Origin: Parietaria judaica
Lineage: Eukaryota; Streptophyta; Magnoliopsida; Rosales; Urticaceae
DNA length: 64,000 bases
Direction of reading: 5' to 3'
Assembly: GCA_954871525.1 (NCBI GenBank)
Contig: OX940865.1
Location: 8,308,001-8,372,000, forward strand
In this document: in pieces, positions 12,101-22,022 of the stretch
Position numbering within the stretch: the stretch's first letter is position 1
Layout: every line of letters starts with the position of its first letter
Position numbers and translations under genes: made by a program
The notes under the pieces: model-generated
The model's database searches: none
The model's input: the letters and a program-made list of their open reading frames with translations, nothing else
Told to the model about the DNA's origin: nothing

Positions 12101-15094
12101 GTGTGCGTCGACTTCACGGATCTCAACAAAGCATGTCCGAAGGACAGTTTTCCAATACCGCACATCGATCGCCTCGTCGAAGCCACTTACGGGTACGAGC
12201 TCCTAAGTTTCATGGATGCCTACTCGGGCTACCATCAGATCCGGATGCACCCAGACGACGAAGAGAAAACAGCCTTCATCAGCGAGCGGGGAACCTACTG
12301 CTATAAGGTCATGCCTTTCGGATTGAAAAATGCCGGGGCGACCTACCAAAGGTTGATGACGAAGATGTTCCACGAGCAGATCGGGAAAAGCGTAGAAGTG
12401 TACATCGACGACATGGTCGTCAAATCCCTGAAAGCGGCAATGCACGTGGAACACCTAGATGAGTGCTTCGACGTCCTCAACAAACATCAGATGAAGCTAA
12501 ACCCTACCAAGTGCACCTTCGGCGTCTCGTCCGGAAAGTTCCTAGGTCAGATGGTCACACGACGAGGAATCGAGGCCAATCCCGAGCAGGTCGAAGCCAT
12601 TCAGAGCATGCCGTCACCAAGAAATCGACGAAAGGTCCAGAAGCTGACAGGAAGGATCAACGCACTAAGGCGATTTATCTCGCGACAAGCGGATCGAACT
12701 CTCCTATTCTACGAGCTGCTGAGGAAAAACAGGAAGTTCGAATGGACCGATAAGTGCGAAGAAGCCTTTCAAGCACTAAAAGTCTATCTCTCATCGCCGC
12801 CCGTTATGACAAAGCCGGAGCCCAGAGAGCCGCTCTACCTGTACATCGCCGTATCCGATCAGGCGATAAGCCAGGTGCTCGTTCGAGAGGAAAAAAGGGA
12901 GCAAAAACCAGTCTCCTACATCAGCAGGAAGCTCCTCGACGCCGAAACGAGATACCCCACCATCGAGAAGCTGGCACTAGCTGTCTATGACGCGTCAGAG
13001 AGACTGCGATTCCACTTCCAGGCCCACGCAATCATCGTTATGACGGACAGGCCGATTCGCTCCATCATTCAAAGCCCGAATCAATCCGGCAGAATCACGA
13101 AGTGGAACATAAAGCTGGGAGCATATGACATCGAATACCAACTGCGGATGAGCTTGAAGTCACAAGTGTTAGCCGATTTCCTCATCGAGCTGCCCAAGGA
13201 GCCCGTGGAGCTGAGTGATGAGGCGGGTACCTGGAGACTCTGCGTCAACGGATCATCGACTTCGACGGGATCAGGAATCGGAATCCGGCTCATCTCTCCG
13301 ATGGGAGAGATAATCGAGAAGGCCTGCCGCCTCGCCTACCGTTCCACCAACAATGAGGCGGAATACGAGGCGCTCATCGTCGGGATGCAATCAGCCCTGG
13401 CCATCGGGGTCAAGAACTTGAACGCCTTTTCGGATTTTCAGCTAGTCGTAAAACAAGTCAGTGGAGAGTACAAGACGAACGACGAAAGAATAGAGGCCTA
13501 CACTGGAGTCGTCACGTCCCTCAAAAAGAAGTTCGATTTCTTCACCCTGACACAGGTGTCCAGAGGAGACAACAACCATGCAGACGCTCTAGAAAGCTTG
13601 GGGTCGACCACCCAAGTGGGAGAACTCCGATCAATTACGGTGGAAACGCTGCAGAAACCCAGCATCAAGAGAGGTGAGTATCCCGACAAGAAGAAGCTGA
13701 AGACAGGCGAAGAAGGATTAACCGACATGGACGACAACGCTTGTAACAATGGCGACATCTTGGAGGAAGACGAGGAAGAAATCCAGCTTATAGGAGAAGA
13801 AGAGGGTGAGGACGAAGAGCCAGGGGTAGTAGAAGAGACTGGAGACGAAGATTGGAGAACCCCCATCCGAGCATATCTGCTCGAAGGAAAGCTACCCGAA
13901 GACCGACAAGAGGCACGAAAAATAAAGACGAAGAGCTCCCGATACACAATCGTAGACAGACGGCTCTACTTCAAGAGCCTCGTAGGCCCCTACTTACGCT
14001 GTCTAGGCAGAGACGAAGCGAATTATGTCATGCAAGAAATCCACAACAGGGAGTGCGGTAACCACTCGGACGGACGCAACTTACTAAGGAAAGCCAAGCT
14101 ACAAGGTTTCTTCTGGGAGAAAATGCGCGCGGACTGTGTCAACCACGCTAGGAGGTGCGAAAAATGCCAGCGACACGCCCCAGCGATCAACTGCCCTGCC
14201 GAAGAACTGTCAGTGGTATCGGTACCCTACCCCTTCATGAAGTGGTCCATGGACATCGTCGGTCCTATGCCAATCGGAGCAAGGCAGAAGAGATTCATGC
14301 TGGTAGTCACGGACTTCTTCACCAAATGGACCGAAGCCGAATACTATGCCAATATCAGGGACTCCGACGTCGAGAGTTATGTTTGGAAGAATGTAATCAC
14401 TCGCTTCGGACTCCCCAGACAGATCATCGCGGACAACGGATCCCAGTTTATCTCGAGGAGGTTCAAAGATTTCTGCGCACGCTGGAAGATAAAGCTAAAC
14501 ACTTCGACGCCAAGATATCTCCAAGGGAACGGGAACGCCGAAGCGATCAACCGAACAATCACTGACAACCTCAAGAAGCGGCTCGACAAGAAGAAAGGCC
14601 TGTGGGCAGATGAACTCCCGGGAGTACTTTGGGCTTATCGGACAACACCACACTCAGCCACCGGGGAAACTCCTTTTGCCTTAGCGTTTGGGGTGGAAGC
14701 AGTAATCCCGGCAGAAGTAGGAGTCCCCAGTTTCCGGCGATCCTGGGCACCGAGCAACGAAGAGGACAACAACCATGACTTGCTTCATCAACTCGATCAC
14801 ATCGACGAAAGACGGGAGCGAGCCAGAATTCATATAGCCAACTATCAGAACACCATCGCGCGATTCTACAACAAAAAGATGCGATCGAGAAGGTTCCGAG
14901 TCGGAGAAATGGTCCTCAGAAAGGTCTTTCAGAACACGGCCGAGCTCAACGCAGGAAAGCTTGGAGAAAGTTGGGAAGGCCCGTATATGGTTACCCACAT
15001 CGTCAAGCCAGGGGTATACGAGCTCAAGAACACCGATGGAGTCAAGGTCATAAGAAGATGGAATGTCAAGCACTTGAAGAAATTCTACCAATAA
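9140..15094 (+). pseudogene. Tat gypsy gag-pol, one frame with five in-frame stops
   Basis: From the ATG at 9,140 to the TAA at 15,092 a single reading frame encodes gag-pro-pol with no frameshift. It is broken by TGA at 9,359, TGA at 10,304, TGA at 10,331, TAG at 10,994 and TAG at 11,579. Gag (about 9,650-10,250) is followed by RGG-type repeats and a zinc-knuckle-like CSFHEYHGHATDEC (about 10,661). Protease has DNGSS at 11,153. Reverse transcriptase has YIDD at 12,401. A normal RNase H follows (about 12,820-13,170), then a second RNase H (13,230-13,610) whose first catalytic Asp is Asn (13,247). An acidic linker leads to integrase with an HHCC finger (about 14,040-14,165) and a D,D-35-E triad (Asp 14,252, Asp 14,432, Glu 14,540). 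Codons 11,582-15,094 are fully open. One stop could be a natural gag/pol boundary; five together mean decay. Confidence 0.93.
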
Positions 15095-15387
15095 AGGACC
15101 TCATCGGCGTTTTTCTCCTCTACCACCTGTTCAATATCCTTTCTTAATTTCTATTCTTAAGTTTACTCTCTCAATTTAAGTTTATTAAAAGGGGACTCCC
15201 GACCCTACTTGTCCGGGATTAGCATGATCGGCTCCGGCCTTATTCAATACAATACGGAGTATTCTTCCCTCGCGAGCCGCACCCATTGGGGCACTCGAAG
15301 GGTTTAATGAGGCTCGTCTTTTAAGATAAAATATTCTACCGCTTCTCCATTTAAATACATATCGCAAAATGTATATACACATAAGAA

Positions 15388-15778
15388 GAGTCAGCGCCAA
15401 GCACTTCATCGCGACAGAGCCCGGTGCATACCGACAAGCTCATCACCGAATATCACAAACTACTACGGCATATGGGCCAAGCATACAAAACAAACTACTA
15501 CGGCATATGGGCCAAGCATACAAAAGAAACTACTACGGCAAATGGGCCAATATACAAAAGAAATCAAGGGGCGACAAACGCCATGTATAAGTCAGTGCCA
15601 AACACTTCATCGCGACAGAGCCCGGTGCATACCGACAAGCTCATCGCTAGCGAATCAGTGCCAAGCACTTCATCGCGACAGAGCCCGGTGCATACCGACA
15701 AGCTCATCGCCAGCGAATCAGCGCCAAGCACTTCATCGCGACAGAGCCCAGTGCATACCGACAAGCTCATCGTAAAAA
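15388..15778 (+). repeat. Tandem minisatellite of about 63 bp inside the Tat element
   Basis: About four copies of a unit containing GCCAAGCACTTCATCGCGAC and CATACCGACAAGCTCATCGC. The first copy is separated from the other three by a second tandem array (about 15,453-15,555) of three units of about 33 bp containing ACTACTACGGCATATGGGCC. It lies between the pol stop and the antisense gene. Open frames through it simply mirror the repeats. Confidence 0.88.
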
Positions 15779-15928
15779 AAAAAAACGGAGTACACATACT
15801 CCCATACTTCATCGTTAGCATATCATATATAAAAGTCATAGGCTTTATTAATAAAAATTCCTTTACAGAAACGATACATGGCGACCGCAAAGTAATTTAC
15901 AAATCAGCTGAAATATAGCAAAGGAAGA

Positions 15929-18150
15929 TCAAGCCTCACGAACAGCTTCGTCAGCATCCTCACGAATCACTTCGTCGGGATCCTCCCGAATAGCTTCGTC
16001 GGCACCCTCCCGAACAGATTCGTCGGGAGCCTCACGAACAGCTTCGTCGGGATCCTCCCGAACAGATTCGTCGGGAGCCTCACGAACAGCTTCGTCGGGA
16101 TCCTCCCGAACAGCTCTATCGGCAATTTGCTCTATGACGAACTCTTCATTCTCGGATAGGAAGTCCCGAAGAAGATCTTCCACGGCGGCATAATTTATGG
16201 GCTTCAGCATCATAAATTCAAGCATGTAGGCCGAAGAAGGACCCAGGGAAGAAACCTCATCATCCGGGGCTCCGGAAAGCGTGGCAGCCGCGCGCCTTAT
16301 CATGTCTTGGACGAACTCCTCGAGGATGGCCGGGTGTTCTTTGTCGATCACGAGGAAGGAAGCTAGCACATCCTCGTAGTAAAATAGCGGGCAAGAAGTG
16401 TAGAAGAATTCGTCACCCTAAGGGAAGAAGGTTAGCCAGAAAATAATAAGGAACGAAAGAGTAGCGACAAGCGCAGTAACGACAAGTTAAAACAAAGAAA
16501 GAAAGTTCTCTTCATTAATAGAATCCATCGAAGGAGTTACAAAGGAAGACAGTATAAATAAATATACATAGGAAAGCTACAGGAAAAAGCCTAAGGATTT
16601 TCCTCTCCCCCTACCGCTTCGTTGGTAGAAGTGACGACCCTATCGTTGGTCCCGTACTCGTCGAGGCCATCGGAGGCCGAAGAGGCATCCCCACCTACGA
16701 AGCGAGATGCCCAATCAGCATCGACAGGAGGAGGGGCACAAGGAGTGAGCGGAGGAGAGTCAGGATCGAGGAGGGCTTTGTCATCCAGCTCCCGGGCCTT
16801 GGCTTCGCTCTCTTCCTCTAACTCTTTGTACTTCGGAAGACAAGGCAGGAGACTTTCTATGGTCGCCGTGGGAGGAACTCTCTCGAGAAGGCGAGCATTG
16901 GCCCCATATGCGGCAGAGCGGCGATGGAAATTGGTGGACTCCTCCAAAGCCGTATACCTCTTCGAGGCGCGCTGTGCTTTGCTTTGGGCTCTCTCGAAGA
17001 GGCATAGGCGTGCCTCGCGCTCGGAGTTCGCCTCCGTTTGCGATATCTCAAGGTCTTTCCCGAGGCGTTTCATGCACGAAGCCACTCGAATAGCAAGTCG
17101 GCTCTCTTGCTCGGCAGGAGCGCCCACCGCTTCGCTGATTTTGGCCAACCTCCACTTCTTCGCTTCGAGATGCTTCTCGTAGTTTTGCACTATCAGGGAA
17201 TGACGCTTTTGCTCCCTGGCAAGCTCAGCCTTCAGTGCATCAACCTCTTCCTCGGCTTTGGCCTTGTACTCGGCAAGCTCCCTCTTCTGGGCCTGGCGAA
17301 GCGAAGCCTCTTTCGCCAATTTCACCCTCGCAACCTCCAGTTCGTCGGAAGTCCGCTCGGCCGCCTCCCGATACTTTCGCTCCCCGAGGACGGAGATCTC
17401 GAGATGCGATTCGGTTTCGGCCAGCTTTGCGTGGAGGTCGCGAATTTCCTGAGCGCTCTCGCCCGTATTCGTATTCTCTTCAAGAATGACGGCGGTGAAG
17501 CGTGCGAGGGCTTGAAAGAGCATGGCGGCGGCTTGGCCATAGCCACCAATGTCATTCAGGGACAAACCAGTACTGATCCGAGAAGGCTCAAGCCAAAACA
17601 GGTCACGAAGAACCCGGAGAGAGTATCTCTTCCACTCTTCAGACGAGGAGCTCGGGGTAGGAACCGCTGGAAAACGCTCCGCGAGGGGGATGGAAAAGCC
17701 TCCTTGTCCAGAATTGGGAAGAAGATTCGGCAATGGAGAAAAGGTAACCTCGGCAGACCCGCCGGAAATATCGATGGACGGCGAGATGGTAGCCCTGGAG
17801 GGGCCGGCGTCGCCAGTCGCCTCCGAAGAGTCCCCTACTCGAGGCACTTCGAAGAGGACAGGGACATCGAGAAGAGCGACGTCCGGAAGAAGGCCATCCG
17901 CTCCTTCGGGATGGCCCTCGATCAGAACCTCTTCGGAAGGTAGAAGAACCCCTTCCGAAGCATCGGGCTGTCCGACAGGCTCCAAGGCGAGGAGCGCGTC
18001 GGCGGTATCAAGCACCTCTTTTGGGTGCCAAACCCTCCTCATAAGCCGGAGGAACAGCAGCCGAAGAACCCTCCACGACAGGTTCAGGGAGTGCTTCGGG
18101 AGGAACCTCCGAGCAAAGAGGCGCATCGGCGCAAGCCGGAGTCTAAAATT

Positions 18151-18186
<36 letters not shown>

Positions 18187-19696
18187 TATCAGACACCAAA
18201 AACCTGTGAGCATCGCGAAAGGACAGAAGAAGAAAATCAGATGGTACCTCGGAAGCCGAAAGATATAGTGACGACACCAAGTCAATGAAGTCGTCGTCAA
18301 AACGAAACAACTCCCGAGAAGAGGGAGAAGGATGCGGAGTTCCCCGAGCCTTATCGACGGCTTTGCTAGCCTCGATCGGGGGAGTTGAGGCAAGAACGGT
18401 CGACGCGGCCGTCCCGGAGGGAACGGCCCCGTCACGAGAAGCGACGGTAACAGTCTCCGAAGCCGGGGGGATCGCGTCGGTCTCCTTAGGTGGGTTGGAG
18501 ACTTTGGTTTTCTTCGGACAAGGGGCATCGCGTGCCCCTTCAGTTGTTTTCCTCTTCATGACAACCTTGTCGCGAGAAGGAGCCCGCGAAGAAGGTTGAG
18601 CCTCTGGTTCGCGACGGCCTTCCGAAGGTGGAGCCTCTGAAGAACGAGGAGCACTGGCGACGTGCTTATGCTTTGTTCGTCTCTCCGAACTGCTCTTCGC
18701 AGTCGGTGGTCTTTCGTTGGAAACAAACCTTTCTGCCCCGGTCCGGGGCCCGATACCCAAGAAGCCTGCCTTCGATAGATCCCTTTGAGGACCGGAAGAT
18801 TCACCTCCTTGTCCTGGATCTTGGCCTTGTCCTGGATCTTGGCCTTGACGTTGTCGCGAGTCTTTGGACCCGCGAGCCGCAATTTTAGTTCTCTTCTTCG
18901 GCTTGGGAGATTGTCGAACAACAGGGGACGAAGAACCATCTTTTACCTCTTCGAGGCGGAACCCCACTGGCCACAAAACCTTGGGCGGTTTACCCACGAT
19001 GTGGCAGAGTTGATAGAGTCCCGACTCCTTGACACGGGTACCGAAGAAGTCCGTCGTCCAATTCCGACAAGGGTTGTCCAGCAAAGCCCGAACAACCCCA
19101 GCGAAGCGCTCGTCGTCTTCTTTATTCGCGACGGGCCTGAACCTGGGCACATCTTTCTCAACGACCCACTCGGTAGGTAGCGCATCCCAGTGTGGCCCGA
19201 GGGTGAAGCGGTCAAGATGCGCGAAGAAGTACCTGTTCTCCCACCCGGACTCGTTGTTCGGAGTGTTGGTGATGACATGGGGGCTCATGGCGTGAGAGAG
19301 GAAGAACCGGCCCAGGTTCTTCGAGTTCTTTGACCACTTGAAAAGCCGCATCAAGTCCTCCAGAATGAGGACCACCTTTTGTTCGAGAGCGATCGCCATG
19401 GTGCAGATAAGGAGGCGAAGAGCGTTAGGGCTAACCTGACTGATCGGCATCTTATACGCGTGAAGGAAGCAGACGATGAGATGAGGCAGTGGAAGATGCA
19501 ACTCCACCGATCGGAAGAAGTGCTCGTAAAGAGCAATATACCCCTCCGGAGGTTCATCGGTAAGTTCGCCGGACTGAGGAAGACGAAGGTTGCAAAGAGT
19601 GGAGTCCACATAGTGTTTCTTCAAGTCCTCCAAGTGCCTCTCAGTCATTATGTACTTCGGCGACCGAGTCTTGAAGATTTTTCCAGGCTTCGACAT
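15929..19696 (-). pseudogene. Antisense gene of the Tat element (three-exon model, one frameshift)
   Basis: This frame runs opposite to gag-pol. Exon 1 (19696-18248) encodes a domain resembling the 'putative gypsy-type transposon' family (Pfam Transposase_28 type), with the LPLPHLIVCFLHAYKMPISQ segment and a VSPNALRLL motif, then a low-complexity tail. A 105-bp intron (GT at 18,247, TTTTAG at 18,143) holds a (TA)n run. Exon 2 (18142-16615) is P/A/E-rich, then a long coiled coil (roughly 17,500-16,780). A 197-bp intron (GT at 16,614; TTCCCTTAG) leads in phase to exon 3 (16417-15929), ending in acidic octapeptide-like repeats (REDPDEAV / REAPDESV). One extra base in the A-run at 18,019-18,022 shifts the frame in exon 2. 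Function is unknown. Splicing is inferred from consensus sites and phase only. Confidence 0.72.
18153..18183. repeat. (TA)n microsatellite in the antisense-gene intron
   Basis: A run of about 15 TA units. It lies within the proposed 105-bp intron of the antisense gene, which explains why it does not have to be coding. Confidence 0.9.
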
Positions 19697-20077
19697 TATC
19701 GCCGGAGAGGAGGGAGAACAGAAAGAGAGTTTGAGGATTTTCTTGAAAAGAAGAGAATCGGGAAAGGAAAGCGCAAGGAGAATTTAGAGAGGAAATATGA
19801 AATAAAGTGTTTGAATCGAAGTTGAGTTTGGAATTTATAGAGGGAGATTCGCAAAGTTGAAGAGGCACTCTTAGATCCGGCGGCCCAGGATCAAAGCGAG
19901 GGAAATCATCCAACGGTGAAGATCAAAAGAGTCGTTGCGAAACCCAAGAGCACGATTCAACCTCATCGAGGATTCAACCTCATCGAGGATTCAACTTCAT
20001 CGAAGAAAACTTCATCGGAAAAATAGTTTCAAATTATTTTATCAATTGTTTCACACTCGATAAAATAGGGGACTAGC

Positions 20078-20760
20078 TGTTAAGGTTAGATTTTGTCAAA
20101 TCTCTCCTTAACATTATCCGGTGTCGTTTATGAAGCAAACGACATAAAATAGAGGCAAGATCACTTGAAAATTCCAGGCCCATCAGAATATAGGGTGAAT
20201 TAAGGCCCAGCGAGCAAAGCCCATAAGTAGTCATCATCTGACGGGGCCAGCCCAAGACCTCATCGCGACAAGAGAAGTTCATCGAGAAGGAAGCTCATCG
20301 GGAAAGCCAAATCGAATTAAATGAAGAAGTTATTCGAGATCGCGAAAAAGGAGGAAGGGCAGCTCATTCAGTTGAGGATTTCGTGGGATATCCAACGCAA
20401 ATAGGAGAGGTCAACAACGATCATAGCGAAACAGAAGGAAACCCTAGCAAGATTCGTGGGAACAATCTAGAAGACCTTCGAACCTATAAATACGCATATA
20501 GACTCAGTGTAAATTCATTGAGTATCCAATAAATCGTGAGTTAGAGAGAGTTATTCTTGAGTCTTTGAGTTTGCTTGTTCATAGTATTCTCAACCTCTCA
20601 AGGATTAGAGTGTGTAATCTTCGATTGTCCGAGCTATTAAACGGAAGAAACCGGGTCCTCTCGGAATCATAATAAATCAAGGATATTCGTATTATTCATA
20701 ATTATTTGTGTTATCTCGATTATCTTTGTGACTGCAAGGCGGTAAAAATCGCCCTCTACA
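20078..20760 (+). repeat. 3' LTR of the Tat element
   Basis: 683 bp, preceded by a purine-rich tract and followed directly by the target duplication ATCGA. TATA box at about 20,484. Confidence 0.95.
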
Positions 20761-20765
20761 ATCGA

Positions 20766-21583
20766 CAAGAGAAATCAAATACGAATACATAGTGAAGTTT
20801 CACTTCTCAATGTTGTAAATTTACTCTCAATATTCAAGTTTCAAATGTCCCAACTTTGTGGCATTACTCACGTCACGAGTCTCAATTTTTCTTATGATCA
20901 TATCTCACATAAACACACACACACAATTATTGATTTCCACGAGAAGCAGTCCAATACTCGAGACATTAGATCATTGAACCCTAAAACCGTAGCAATATGT
21001 AATATGCCATCTATTGATGTAAATGTAGTGCTTTTTAACAGCATCAGAAATAATTAACATATATGTATGTTTATCGAGATGGGAGAGAGATAGAGATGGT
21101 CCTGAAATCAACTTGGCTTCGCCAAAAGGCATCATCTCTAGAAGCCCGGCTCGCGAGGCGTCCCTCTCGCAGTAGGGTTCCAAACCTCGCCTCGCGCTTG
21201 TTTCATGCTATGTTTACCCGCTTCATTCCCAAGTAAAGAGTTTGGGCTAAGTGAAGAGAGAATGTGGGACGAACTCATATATATATATCCCATATTTTAA
21301 TCCCACATATATATATGTTTATCTTATTCAGAACTCGTGTTTTTTACTTTGTGTATTGTATACTAACTTATTTGGGATCCGAAATCATATTGCAATGTCG
21401 GGTCTCCATCTTAAAATAATTAAAGAGGACCTTTATTTATTAATTTGATTTGTTGCCCCTCTTTACTCTCACAAATATGCATTTCTTAAAAAGTTTGACA
21501 CAAAATTGGGCATTTCGTACAATTTCTAACTTTATTATTATTATTGCAAGAACTATCTGAGTTGATACTTGATAAGACGTTTC
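20766..21583. other. Intergenic DNA between the Tat element and AIM1
   Basis: AT-rich, no gene seen. Short blocks such as GCCCGGCTCGCGAGG around 21,148 are more GC-rich, but I recognise nothing in them. Confidence 0.4.
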
Positions 21584-21745
21584 ACAAAAACGACCACCAT
21601 CAGCGAAACGACATTATGAAAGGACGACAACATTGTAAACGACATTTTATGACACGGCAACTGTAAGATAAACGACATGTCAAAAGCGACAATAACAATA
21701 AACGACAGCAATTCTTAAACAACATTGTACAAAAACGACAATCGT
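21584..21745. repeat. Degenerate AAACGACA motif cluster upstream of AIM1
   Basis: Eight CGAC cores, most within AAACGACA, occur about every 15-30 bases over 160 bp, about 280 bp before the AIM1 start codon. It looks like a decayed short tandem repeat. A regulatory role is possible but not shown by the sequence. Confidence 0.6.
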
Positions 21746-22022
21746 AGTGGATAAAATCTTTCAAGGACACGTAGATGGACTAAGGTGCAATAAAAATAAC
21801 TCCAGGGATCATTTTGCTAATACAAAGAGTTTAGAAACAAGAGTTCTTAACGTAATGATTCCTAAATAGTAAATAGAAACTAAAAAAAAAAAAAAACAGC
21901 TTTTTGGTAGTCAGTCTCTATCCTGATCCGCAATAGCCTTTTCTTCTTCCTCGTCTTTGAATCTCACGAAGCTCTTCGATCCTTGAACTTGAACTTGAAC
22001 TTGAACTTGAATCGCCATCGCC

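Larger units (their letters stand above)
8387..20760 (+). mobile_element. Complete Ty3/gypsy LTR retrotransposon, Tat type (12,374 bp)
   Basis: The element has two 683-bp LTRs starting TGTTAAGG and ending CTCTACA, flanked by a perfect 5-bp target duplication ATCGA (8,382-8,386 and 20,761-20,765). A primer-binding-site-like GTTTGGCGCCCACCGAGG follows the 5' LTR at 9,070. A purine-rich AAAATAGGGGA tract (about 20,062-20,072) precedes the 3' LTR. Order inside: gag, protease, reverse transcriptase, RNase H, a second (archaeal-type) RNase H, integrase, then about 5 kb of non-pol sequence with tandem repeats and an opposite-strand gene. Two RNase H domains and an additional antisense reading frame are known hallmarks of plant Tat-lineage elements. 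The LTRs differ at only five positions by eye, so the insertion is recent. Confidence 0.96.

Noticed and set aside
15388..15778. CRISPR-like array
   Set aside because: The units are adjacent tandem repeats without unique spacers, inside a retrotransposon of a eukaryote.
16622..18268. Plus-strand open frames of 186-301 residues
   Set aside because: They are shadows of the antisense gene on the minus strand, which has the coherent coiled-coil composition.
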